From VXYL01 sp965199875 (GTDB lineage Bacteria > Pseudomonadota > Gammaproteobacteria > Pseudomonadales > Azotimanducaceae), in contig OZ241346.1 of the NCBI GenBank assembly GCA_965199875.1, positions 3,410,001 to 3,474,000 of the forward strand: a DNA stretch of 64,000 bases, written 5' to 3'. A program made the position numbers and the translations under genes. Below are positions 25,572 to 33,471 of this stretch, piece after piece. The notes under the pieces were generated by a model. The model had not been told where the DNA came from. It searched no databases and worked only from the letters and a program-made list of their open reading frames with translations. Each line of letters opens with the position of its first letter. Positions within the stretch are counted from its first letter, which is position 1.

Positions 25572-26994
25572 CCGGGCCCAGCTCCAGGCCGCCGAGGTAC
25601 GCCAGTGCCGCATGGCTGCGACGCCGCTCCACGGCCAGTCGAACGCGCTCAAGACGCACTTCCAGATCGTTGATGGTGCTGCGCATCACGTCCGCGAAAT
25701 CCGCCGTTTCGCTGCGGTACGCGGCCAGCGAAGCTTCGGCGTGGGCGCGGGCCTGTTCGAGCACCGCGTCGTCGTACAGCGCCAGCCGGCGCCCAAGGTG
25801 CAGCCAGCGGCGGTGTTCGCGCAGCAGCTCGGCGTCGAGCCGCTGGCGGAGCTCGTCCTGGGCGGCCTCGGCACCGCGCCGGCGCGCCTCGGCGGCGCGC
25901 AGCGCCGGCTGCTGGCGCTTGGCGGTGAACAACGGGGCGCTCACGCTGGCGACGACGCTGAAGAAGTCCGAGCGCGGCAAGCCGTTGGGCAGGCTTCCGT
26001 CGCGATAGCCGTAGGCGGCGTCCAGCGTCCAACTAGGGCGAAAACGCGACTGTGCCAGCGTCACTGCGGCCGTGCCGGCCGCGACCTCCGCAGTGGCCGC
26101 CAGCAAGGCAGGATGGTTGGCGAGCTTGCCGCGAAGCTGGTCGAGCGGCGCTGGCCGGGGCCACTCCTGCAGTTCCGCCAGGGGACGCGAACCGTCCCTG
26201 CCGATCCAGCGTTCGAGCTCGGCGCGCGCTGCGGTTGCGCGCTCTTCGGTGGCGATCAGCCGCGCTTGCAGGTGGCTGAGTTCGAGTTCGGCGCGCAGCA
26301 AGTCCTGCTGATTCTTCCCGCCCACCGCGTACAGAGAGCGGGTGATGGTGACGAGATTGGCGAACAGCTGCTGCGCATCGAGCACCAGCCGACGGCTCCG
26401 CGCTTCTTGATAGGCGTCCAGCCAGGCGTGGCGCACCGATAGCAGCACCTGCCGCCGCCGATCCTCGGCCTCGGCCCGGCGCACCTCCGCCAGCGCCTGC
26501 TGACGACGACGGGCAGCGTTTCGAGCGGCGATTGGCGGGAAGACCTGGCGCACGCCGAGTTGCGCCTGGGACATGCCCTCGGTGCGAAAGCCGCCGTCCT
26601 CCAACGGCAGGTTGGCGGCGCCGAAGCGCAACTGCGGGTCCGGCAGTTGTTCCGCTGCGACGGCCAGTTCGTCGAACGCCGCCGCCTGTTCCAGCAGCGC
26701 CAGGGTTCCGGGCTCGCCGTCCAGCGCCTGCCGGGTGGCTTCCGCCAAGCTCAGCGGCTCGCTGCCGAAGACGGCAGCGGAGGCCGCCAAGAACGCCGCC
26801 GCCACCACCTTGCGTCTGTTCTCCACTATTCCGAACGCCGCCGCCACCACCTTGCGCCTGTTCTCCACCATTCCGAACGCCGCCGCCACCACCTTGCGCC
26901 TGTTCTCCGCCATTCCGAACGCCGCCGCCACCACCTTGCGCCTGTCCTCCGCCATTCCGAACGCCGCCGCCAACGCCTTGCGCCTGTTCTCCAC
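25564..26994 (-). CDS. cusC: TolC-like outer-membrane efflux protein (CusC role) with repeated N-terminus
   Basis: Up to 476 residues. The mature part has the outer-membrane efflux fold: SLAEATRQALDGEP at the start, long helices with internal two-fold pseudo-symmetry, and strands such as RPSWTLDAAYGYRDG and SDFFSVVASVSAPLF. The N-terminus before AASAAVFGSEP consists of five 14-residue repeats of M/I-x-E-N-R-R-K-V-V-A-A-A-F-G, each looking like the n- and h-region of a signal peptide. In-frame starts exist at 26994 (GTG), 26955, 26913 and 26871 (ATG), so the true start is unclear; the last gives 435 residues and a normal signal peptide. It is first gene of the efflux operon. Confidence 0.85.
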   Translation of the reverse strand: MENRRKALAAAFGMAEDRRKVVAAAFGMAENRRKVVAAAFGMVENRRKVVAAAFGIVENRRKVVAAAFLAASAAVFGSEPLSLAEATRQALDGEPGTLALLEQAAAFDELAVAAEQLPDPQLRFGAANLPLEDGGFRTEGMSQAQLGVRQVFPPIAARNAARRRQQALAEVRRAEAEDRRRQVLLSVRHAWLDAYQEARSRRLVLDAQQLFANLVTITRSLYAVGGKNQQDLLRAELELSHLQARLIATEERATAARAELERWIGRDGSRPLAELQEWPRPAPLDQLRGKLANHPALLAATAEVAAGTAAVTLAQSRFRPSWTLDAAYGYRDGSLPNGLPRSDFFSVVASVSAPLFTAKRQQPALRAAEARRRGAEAAQDELRQRLDAELLREHRRWLHLGRRLALYDDAVLEQARAHAEASLAAYRSETADFADVMRSTINDLEVRLERVRLAVERRRSHAALAYLGGLELGPDA

Positions 26995-26997
26995 TAT
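26788..26997 (-). repeat. 5 x 42-bp tandem repeat over the start of the TolC-like gene
   Basis: Five head-to-tail 42-bp units (14 codons each) differ at only a few positions. Read on the minus strand each contains GAGAACAGGCGCAAGGTGGT followed by GGCGGCGGCGTTCGG and, in three junctions, an in-frame ATG. Copy number changes would add or remove start codons and signal-peptide segments without a frameshift. Confidence 0.9.
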
Positions 26998-27000
26998 TCC

Positions 27001-27028
27001 TTCACATTCTTGTCAATTGCTGTATTAT
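27001..27028 (+). promoter_or_regulatory. Predicted sigma70-type promoter of the transglycosylase gene
   Basis: TTCACA (27001-27006) and TATTAT (27023-27028) are separated by 16 bp, in a short AT-rich patch. Transcription would begin near 27035, about 26 bp before the proposed TTG start. The same patch must also hold the divergent promoter for the efflux operon, for which no good box pair was found. Confidence 0.4.
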
Positions 27029-27060
27029 CGCGCCACTGTGTCGTCAAGGGACGCCGAATC

Positions 27061-27720
27061 TTGCTAGCGATTGCATCGCATGTTCGCGCCATTGCCGGGG
27101 TCAAGTCGATAGGCGGCGCCGTCCAGCGCTGCCTGCTGATGGCCTTGCTGGGCGCCGCCGCGCTGCTGGCCGCGGTCTTCGCCCGTGGCGACGCCAGCGA
27201 CCGCCGTTCCATGCCCCTTGCCCTGCCGGAGGCATTGGCGGTCAAGCCGTTGTGGACGGACGAACGCGCTGCCTTCGCCGGGCGGCTGAAGCGCGGCTAC
27301 GGCCTGGCGAGCGAGACTGCCGAGGAGTTCGCCGGCTGGATTCTCGAGGCGTCGGCGCGCCAGCATCTGCAACCGGAACTCGTCGCCAGCCTGGTGATGG
27401 CCGAAAGCTCCTTTCGCAAGCACGTGCGTTCGCCGATGGGCGCCGTCGGCCCCGCACAGGTGCGCGCCGACCTGTGGCACTCCTTCTGCGGCGGCGACCT
27501 GTCCGACCCGGAGCAGAATCTGTATTGCGGCGTGCAGATACTGGCCTACTACCAGGAGGTCTGCGCCCGCACCGCGGGCAGCGCCGAGCAGGCGGAACGA
27601 TGCGCCTTGCGCTCCTACAACGTCGGCTACGGCAATCGCGACAACGTCTACTTCCTGGAGGCCGCGGCCCGCTACGTCGCCAAGATCGACCGCTACCGCG
27701 CCCCGCTCAACGAAGTCTGA
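27061..27720 (+). CDS. Lytic transglycosylase (SLT domain)
   Basis: 219 residues from a TTG with AAGGGA 9 nt upstream; an ATG at 27139 would give 193. An N-terminal hydrophobic segment (CLLMALLGAAALLAAVFA) acts as signal or anchor. The SLT domain is clear: LVASLVMAESSFRKHVRSP with the catalytic Glu in AESSF, then MGAVGPAQV and, further on, LRSYNVGYGN. The enzyme cleaves peptidoglycan glycan strands by forming 1,6-anhydro-muramic acid. It is small, without substrate-binding accessory domains. Four Cys residues in the domain could form disulfides. It is not in an obvious secretion operon. Confidence 0.85.
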   Translation: MLAIASHVRAIAGVKSIGGAVQRCLLMALLGAAALLAAVFARGDASDRRSMPLALPEALAVKPLWTDERAAFAGRLKRGYGLASETAEEFAGWILEASARQHLQPELVASLVMAESSFRKHVRSPMGAVGPAQVRADLWHSFCGGDLSDPEQNLYCGVQILAYYQEVCARTAGSAEQAERCALRSYNVGYGNRDNVYFLEAAARYVAKIDRYRAPLNEV

Positions 27721-27751
27721 ACGCTCCCCGCGCTGGGAGAGGTCCAAGCGG

Positions 27752-28804
27752 TCATTCGACCGAGAACTCGAACTCGGTGCGCGCCAGGAAGGTCTGCCCC
27801 GGACGCAGAATGGCGTTTGGATACGCCGGCTGGTTGGGCGCGTCGGGAAACTGCTGGGTCTCCAGGCACAGGCCGCCGAACTGCGGATAGCGGCGGCCGT
27901 GGCGTCCTGCCCGGTGCAGCGTGTTGCAGGTGTAGAACTGCACGCCGGGCTGGTCGGTGGACACCGACAGCTTGCGCCCCGACGCCGGGTGGTACGCCAC
28001 CGCAGCTTGGCGGAAACCGCCGCCGTCGATCACGAAGGTGTGGTCGTAGCCGCCGCCGGCGAGGCGCATCTGCGCATCCGGCGCCGCCATCGCCTCGCCG
28101 AGCACTCGCCCGCCGCGCAGGTCGAAGGACGTGCCGGCCACCGGACGAAGCTCGCCCAGCTGCGTGAGCTGGTCGTCGACGGGAAGAAACGCCGCGGCGG
28201 CGATCGCCACTTCGTGGTCCGCCACGGTGCCGACGCCGCCGCTCAGGTTGTAGTAGTGGTGGGCGGTCAGGCTCACCGGCGTCGGCGCGTCGGTGGTGGC
28301 CTGGATGGTCAGCGCCACCTTGGCGTCGTGAAAGCGGTAGCTGGCCTGCACCGTCAGCCGACCGGGGTAGCCGCCGTCTCCATCCGGGCTGTCCAGCCGG
28401 AAGACGACGCCGTGGGCCTCGGCTTCGCCGCGCCACAGGCGGCTGGCGAAGCCGTGGCTGCCGCCGTGCAGGTGGTGCGGGGGGACGTTGGCTTCCAGCG
28501 CATATTCCCGGCCATCGAGGCGGAAGCGGGCGTTGGTCATGCGGTTCGCGTAGCGGCCCACCAGGCAGTTGAAGTGGGGGTGGAAGTCCAGATAGTCGGC
28601 GATGGCCGGACAGCCGAGCAGCACGTTGCCCCAAACGCCGTGCCGATCCGGCACTTCCAGGCGAGTGACGATGCCGCCGAGTTCGATCAGTTCGGCGCGC
28701 AGGGCGCCGGTGCGAACCCGAAAGCCTTTGAAGCGCTCGTGCGCCGCGAAGGTTTCGACGACGGCCTCCCGGCCGCTTGCGGACTCGCCGGATTCTGGCT
28801 GCAC
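27752..28804 (-). CDS. galM: Aldose 1-epimerase (galactose mutarotase)
   Basis: 350 residues from a GTG at 28804. Family motifs: FNCLVGRYANRMTNARFRLD, HHLHGGSHGFASRLW with an active-site His, LTAHHYYNLSGG with the second His, and LCLETQQFPDAPNQP with the catalytic Glu; the end has LRPGQTFLARTEFEF. The enzyme interconverts alpha and beta anomers of hexoses. It lies 50 bp downstream of the acyl-CoA synthetase gene on the same strand and converges on the transglycosylase gene. Length is normal and no export signal is seen. Confidence 0.9.
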   Translation of the reverse strand: MQPESGESASGREAVVETFAAHERFKGFRVRTGALRAELIELGGIVTRLEVPDRHGVWGNVLLGCPAIADYLDFHPHFNCLVGRYANRMTNARFRLDGREYALEANVPPHHLHGGSHGFASRLWRGEAEAHGVVFRLDSPDGDGGYPGRLTVQASYRFHDAKVALTIQATTDAPTPVSLTAHHYYNLSGGVGTVADHEVAIAAAAFLPVDDQLTQLGELRPVAGTSFDLRGGRVLGEAMAAPDAQMRLAGGGYDHTFVIDGGGFRQAAVAYHPASGRKLSVSTDQPGVQFYTCNTLHRAGRHGRRYPQFGGLCLETQQFPDAPNQPAYPNAILRPGQTFLARTEFEFSVE

Positions 28805-28854
28805 GAGCGTTCTATACGCTTGTTCGCGGGCTCGACGGCCTCGGCGCAGCCGGG

Positions 28855-30687
28855 CTAGAAGCCGGCGCTGCCTTGCCGAATCGCTTCGAGGGTCTCCGCG
28901 TCCAGTCGTTCGTAGCCGTCGGCCCCCGGCTTCATCACGTAGACCGGGTCGTCGATGGCGTCGAGGTCGTAGCCCTCGCGCTTGAGATCGCCCTTCACCA
29001 TCTTGTAGGTGCCGGTGATCTCCAGGGCGGGGCGCAAGCGCACGAACACCGGCCTCGCGTAGGGCGGCAGTTCGCGGCGCACGTACTGCGCGAACGCGGC
29101 CAGGTCCAGCTCCTGCGCGCCTTCGGACAGGGCGACCGCGGCCATGCCGGCGCGTCCATCGGCGCCCGGCACGGCAACGCCGTAGACGTTGCAGAAGTCG
29201 ATGCCGGGAAACGCGCCGACGATGTCGCCCACTTCGTTGGTGGAGACGTTCTCGGACTTCCAGCGGAACGTGTCGCCGGTGCGGTCCACGAACTGGTAGT
29301 GGGCATAGCCAAGGGAAAAGCCGACGTCCACCTCGCGAATCAGATCGCCGGTGTTGAACCATGCATCGTCGGCTTCGAAGACGTCGCGCAGCACTTTCTT
29401 CTCCGTGGCGTCCTTGTCGGTATAGCCCTCGAAGGCGGCTTGCGGATTGATGTGGCCGAGCAGCAGCCCGGGCTCGCCCTTCGCCACCTCGATGCAGCGG
29501 CCCTCGGCGTCGCGTTCGATCTCGTCGGCGTCCACGTCGTAGCGCACCAGCGCGACTTTGGACGCGGTCATGCCGATGGTGCAGTCCTTGTTGAGCAGGT
29601 TGGCGAACGCGACGTTGCCTTCGCTGGCGCCGTAGAACTCGGTGATGCGCTGGATGCCGAAGCGCTTCTTGAAGTCCAGCCAGGTGTCCGGGCGCAGGCC
29701 GTTGCCCATCATCGTCGTCAGCGGCGAATCGTGGTCGTCCGGGCGCGCCGGCGTGTTGCTCAGATAGCGGCACAGCTCGCCGACGTAGATGAAACAGTTG
29801 CAGCCGTGTTCGCGGACTTCCGGCAGAAACGAGCTTGCCGAGAAGCGCCGCCGAACGAACATCGACGCGCCGGTGGCGAAGGACGCGCCGGCGCCGATCA
29901 TCAGTCCGGTGCCGTGGTACAGGGGCAGGCAGATGTAGAGGCGATCGTCCACCGTGCAGCGCAAACCCGCGGTGCCGGCCAGCTGGGCGCTGGCCAGGGC
30001 GCGCCGGTTGGACAGCACCGCGGCCTTCGGCAGTCCGGTCGTGCCGGAGGTGAAGATGTACATCGCCGTCTCGCCGAGGGTGGTTTGCGCCGTCTGCGGC
30101 GGGTTGGAATCGGGCGTTCCCGAACTGGCCGCGGCCAGATCGACGGCCCAGTTGGCCGGCGCTGGCGCTTCGGCGTTGTCGGCATCCGGCACGACGTAGT
30201 AGTCCTCGCCTTCGCGCATCGCCAGTTCGTCCTTCACTTCCTGAATGGCGTCCTGCACTTCGACGCCGAAGATGCACTTCCTCGACTGCGTCACCGTGAT
30301 GCAGTGGCTGAGCGGCCGCTGGCGCAGATTGGTGTTGACGAGGCCGGCGGTGATGCCGAGCTTGTTGGCGGCGATCAGCACGGCGAGAAACTCGATGCGG
30401 TTCTCCATCATGACGCTCACCACGTCGCCGCGTTCAAGCCCGGCTTCCTGCAAGACCCGCGCATAGCGGTTGGCGATGCCGTTGAACTGCGCCCAGGTGA
30501 CGGTGGCGGTGCGCCCGTTCGGCGCTGCGCAGACGATGGCCGGCCGCGCACCGAACGCCGCGGCATTGCGTTCCACCGCGGCGCCAAAGCAGTCCTTGTC
30601 GTCCAAGGGCCGCGGCACCATGCCCTTCTTCAACGCCAGCAGCGTGGGCACGTCCGCCAGCACGGAAGCCACGTCGCGCAGCCCCAT
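28855..30687 (-). CDS. Long/very-long-chain fatty acyl-CoA synthetase (FATP-like)
   Basis: 610 residues from the ATG at 30687 preceded by GGAG. The adenylate-forming fold is shown by MYIFTSGTTGLPKAAV (P-loop-like AMP motif, about residue 215), ITEFYGASEGNVAF (about 330), DAWFNTGDLIREVD and the catalytic-Lys region near EITGTYKMVKGDLKREGYD at the end. The N-terminal arrangement and the FRWKSENVSTNEV segment match the fatty acid transport protein/very-long-chain group. It activates fatty acids (possibly sterol side chains or aromatic acids) to CoA thioesters. Confidence 0.9.
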   Translation of the reverse strand: MGLRDVASVLADVPTLLALKKGMVPRPLDDKDCFGAAVERNAAAFGARPAIVCAAPNGRTATVTWAQFNGIANRYARVLQEAGLERGDVVSVMMENRIEFLAVLIAANKLGITAGLVNTNLRQRPLSHCITVTQSRKCIFGVEVQDAIQEVKDELAMREGEDYYVVPDADNAEAPAPANWAVDLAAASSGTPDSNPPQTAQTTLGETAMYIFTSGTTGLPKAAVLSNRRALASAQLAGTAGLRCTVDDRLYICLPLYHGTGLMIGAGASFATGASMFVRRRFSASSFLPEVREHGCNCFIYVGELCRYLSNTPARPDDHDSPLTTMMGNGLRPDTWLDFKKRFGIQRITEFYGASEGNVAFANLLNKDCTIGMTASKVALVRYDVDADEIERDAEGRCIEVAKGEPGLLLGHINPQAAFEGYTDKDATEKKVLRDVFEADDAWFNTGDLIREVDVGFSLGYAHYQFVDRTGDTFRWKSENVSTNEVGDIVGAFPGIDFCNVYGVAVPGADGRAGMAAVALSEGAQELDLAAFAQYVRRELPPYARPVFVRLRPALEITGTYKMVKGDLKREGYDLDAIDDPVYVMKPGADGYERLDAETLEAIRQGSAGF

Positions 30688-30699
30688 AGCGATCTCCAA

Positions 30700-30928
30700 C
30701 AGGTGTTCAATCCCGCCAACATAGCCAGCACGGGCGGGAAAGGGAAGAGCATCGTGTCGGATGCGGCGCCGTCGTGACGAGCGCCCAAACGACGCTCATC
30801 GCGGACCGGCGTGGCCGCTCCGCTACGGAGCGGGCTGCACACGCTCCTCCAAGGCGGCAAGCAGCATGCGTCTTGCGATGCGTTTTCATCGACATCCAAG
30901 TTGCGGCCGATCGCCTTGCGAGACAACG
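30700..30928. other. Intergenic stretch without recognisable gene
   Basis: About 230 bp between the start of the acyl-CoA synthetase and the short frame after the DNA methyltransferase. The reading frame of a full-length endonuclease is not found here in any frame. It must contain the acyl-CoA synthetase promoter; AT content rises slightly near 30700-30730. Confidence 0.4.
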
Positions 30929-31093
30929 CTAGCAACCTCGCGTCCAGGTGGCGTGGCCGTTGGTTGGTCGCATGTATTTCATGCAATAGCGGGCCGGGTG
31001 TTCGTCCTTGGGCGAGAGGCGCAGGCAACTCCAGCCGCTCTCGTAGAACGCGCTCTCGACGGCGCTGTACAGCTCGGCCTTGCTAAGCGCCAT
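30929..31093 (-). pseudogene. Short frame after the DNA methyltransferase, possible restriction endonuclease remnant
   Basis: 54 codons from an ATG that overlaps the end of the methyltransferase gene by 11 bp, as restriction genes often do. The first 40 residues (SKAELYSAVESAFYESGWS, LRLSPKDEHPARYCM) look like a genuine folded N-terminus, then the frame ends in an unremarkable tail. No catalytic PD-(D/E)xK motif is present. I infer a truncated type II endonuclease, leaving an orphan methyltransferase. A complete small regulatory protein is the alternative. Confidence 0.35.
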
Positions 31094-32438
31094 GGCCAGG
31101 CGCTGCCGGCTTGTCCCGCGATGGGCGGCGGAGTCCACCGTCCTGTACCAGCGGCGCGTCGCCGTCGGCTACCCGAACGCTGCACGGTGCGCTGATCGAA
31201 TAGGTGGCGTTCCTGCCGCGCTTGCTGCGCGACGACTCCAAGGCCGCGGGGATGAGATCTTCGGAGTCCCCCGGACACGGTGTCTCGAAGCGGGCCAGTG
31301 CGCCCTTCAAGTAGTCCTCGTTCAGTTCGCAGCAGGTCCAGCGGCGTTGCAAGCGCTCCGCCACGGCGCCGGTGACGCAGGATCCGGCGAACGGGTCGAG
31401 CACGGCATCGCCACGGTCGGTCAGCAGGCGGATGAAGTACTCGGGCAGTTCCTCTGGAAATCGCGCCGGGTGGATCGGGTAGCCCTTCTCTCGGCAGTAG
31501 TCCTGATAGCGGCCGTTGGATTCGGTGTTGGCAACGGCCAGCAGGTTGGGCGGCACGGCACCGCCGTTGTCCTTGCCGAACTTTGCCGAGATCTGATGGC
31601 CGGAAGGCCGCAGCTTCGCCTGGTAGCCGTGCTTCATCAGGTCCCTCATCGCCTTGCTGTAGGGGGCCAGCACGCGCCGGTTGCTCGCCTTGGGCCAAGG
31701 CGTGGGCGACAGCCACCAGATGCAGTTCACCGCGTCCTTGACGCGCACCCGCCGGATGTTCACCCACTCGGCCGGCGTCGGCAGCTTGGATGGGTTCCAC
31801 CAGTAGTGTTCCTGGCACAGGTGGAAGCCGTAGTCCTCGCACAGCATCATCAGCAGTTCGAAGTGGTACAGCGAACGGGTTGGCGTGCCCGGTCGCCAGG
31901 CGCCGCCGATGTCGATGACCAGGCTGCCGCTCTTCTTCAGAACGCGCTGGAACTCGTCTGCGAAGGTGCGGAACCACTGGCAGTAGCGATGCGCGTCTTC
32001 GTTGCCGTAGCTCTTCTTGCGGACCAGACCGAACGGCGGCGAGGTCATGATCAAGTCGATGGATCGGGCGGGCGCGGCGCGCAGATGCAGCCGGGCGTCG
32101 CCGAGCAGCAAGCGGCCAAGGGATGTTTCGTAGTAGAGCCGCAGGTTGTCCGAGACGGCGCCCGGGTTCGACTCGGCACTGCTTTGGTCGGGCACGTCGC
32201 CGTTGCCGCTCGCCTGGCGGTGCAGCTGCGTCAGATAGTCGCCGACGTTGGCGAATCCACGCTGCTTGGCCGCCCGCGCCATGGCCGCGTGTTCGGACTT
32301 GCCGAGCGGCACGTGTACCGCGGCGGACACCGCCTCTTGGCTGTTGCGAGCTTGGGCCACGGAGTCTCTTGCTCGTGCGATTCGATGACCGTTCGATTGT
32401 GCCAGCTGTCGGCGGCCATCGGACACCGTGGCGTTCAA
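31083..32438 (-). CDS. Site-specific DNA methyltransferase, N4-cytosine type
   Basis: Up to 451 residues. The catalytic motif comes first: DLIMTSPPFGL (about residue 130; S-P-P-x is typical of N4-cytosine and some N6-adenine beta-class enzymes), and the SAM-binding DPFAGSCVTGAVAERL follows (about 345), giving the beta-class order. The region between (RRVLAPYSKAMRDLMKHGY) is the target recognition part. The first in-frame start is a TTG at 32438; the first 45 residues are weakly conserved-looking and the true start may be one of the GTG codons inside. It probably protects DNA against a partner endonuclease, of which only a possible fragment remains. Confidence 0.88.
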   Translation of the reverse strand: MNATVSDGRRQLAQSNGHRIARARDSVAQARNSQEAVSAAVHVPLGKSEHAAMARAAKQRGFANVGDYLTQLHRQASGNGDVPDQSSAESNPGAVSDNLRLYYETSLGRLLLGDARLHLRAAPARSIDLIMTSPPFGLVRKKSYGNEDAHRYCQWFRTFADEFQRVLKKSGSLVIDIGGAWRPGTPTRSLYHFELLMMLCEDYGFHLCQEHYWWNPSKLPTPAEWVNIRRVRVKDAVNCIWWLSPTPWPKASNRRVLAPYSKAMRDLMKHGYQAKLRPSGHQISAKFGKDNGGAVPPNLLAVANTESNGRYQDYCREKGYPIHPARFPEELPEYFIRLLTDRGDAVLDPFAGSCVTGAVAERLQRRWTCCELNEDYLKGALARFETPCPGDSEDLIPAALESSRSKRGRNATYSISAPCSVRVADGDAPLVQDGGLRRPSRDKPAAPGHGA

Positions 32439-32598
32439 GCGGCGGTTGCATATCCGCTGGTGCTGCGGAAGAAGCCCTTGATGGCGCCGAGCGAACCGAT
32501 CTCGACTTTGCCAAGCGGCGGAACTACGCTTTGATCATGGTAGCGCGGGGCCGCGTTGGTCGGCGGTCCGCGGCCAAGGACAAGCGAGAGGCCAAGAC

Positions 32599-33471
32599 AT
32601 GAACGAAGTTTGGCAGGTGGGCGGCGTACGGATCAGCCGCGTCGTGGAGCTGGAGGTTGCCGGCGGTTCGCGCTTCATTCTGCCGGACGCCACCCGGGAG
32701 GCCTGCCTGCCGTACCGCTGGATGCAGCCCCACTTCATGGACGCCGCCGGCAATCTGGTGATGAGCGTTCACGCCCTGGTGGTGGACACCGGCGAACGGC
32801 GCATCGTCGTCGACACCTGCATCGGCAACGACAAGGAGCGCGACATTCCAGCTTGGCACCGCTTGCAGACGGCCTTTCTTGCCGACCTGGAAGCCGCCGG
32901 CTATCCGCCGGATGGCATCGACACCGTCCTCTGCACACACCTGCATGTCGACCATGTGGGTTGGAACACCATGCTGGTGGATGGAAAGTGGGTGCCCACT
33001 TTCACCAATGCCCGCTATTTGGTGGGCGAGGAAGAGTGGACATACTGGCAGGCCGTCGAATCGAGCCGGCAAGTGCTGGCGGACTCGGTGCGGCCGGTGA
33101 TCGACGCCGGGCTGATGGACTTCGTGGCGACGGACCATCGCGTCTGCGACGAGGTCTGGCTGGAACCAACCCCCGGCCACACCCCCGGCCACGTCAGCGT
33201 GCGCATCTCCTCCGGCGGCAGCAACGCGCTCATCACCGGCGACTGCATCCACCATCCCTGCCAGATGACCCGCACCGAGTGGTGCAGTTCCGCCGACACC
33301 GATCAGGCGCAAGCGCTGGGCACCAGGGAGGCATTGCTGGAACGCTGCGCGAACTCCGAGGTGCTGGTTATCGGCACGCATTTCGCAACGCCAACCGCCG
33401 GCTACGTCAAGCGACGCCAGGAAGGCGGCTATTGGCTGGACACCGAGCTCGAGGCCGACTTGACGCGATGA
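32599..33471 (+). CDS. MBL-fold metallo-hydrolase
   Basis: 290 residues, start ATG. The metallo-beta-lactamase zinc motif is THLHVDHVGWN (H-x-H-x-D-H, about residue 113), with the later His in TPGHTPGHVSV, the bridging Asp in LITGDCIHHP and the final His in VIGTHFATPTAGY. The layout resembles AHL lactonase-like and related soluble hydrolases. Its stop overlaps the ATG of the following GH32-like gene (ATGA), so the two are coupled and may process the same substrate class. No signal peptide. Confidence 0.88.
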   Translation: MNEVWQVGGVRISRVVELEVAGGSRFILPDATREACLPYRWMQPHFMDAAGNLVMSVHALVVDTGERRIVVDTCIGNDKERDIPAWHRLQTAFLADLEAAGYPPDGIDTVLCTHLHVDHVGWNTMLVDGKWVPTFTNARYLVGEEEWTYWQAVESSRQVLADSVRPVIDAGLMDFVATDHRVCDEVWLEPTPGHTPGHVSVRISSGGSNALITGDCIHHPCQMTRTEWCSSADTDQAQALGTREALLERCANSEVLVIGTHFATPTAGYVKRRQEGGYWLDTELEADLTR

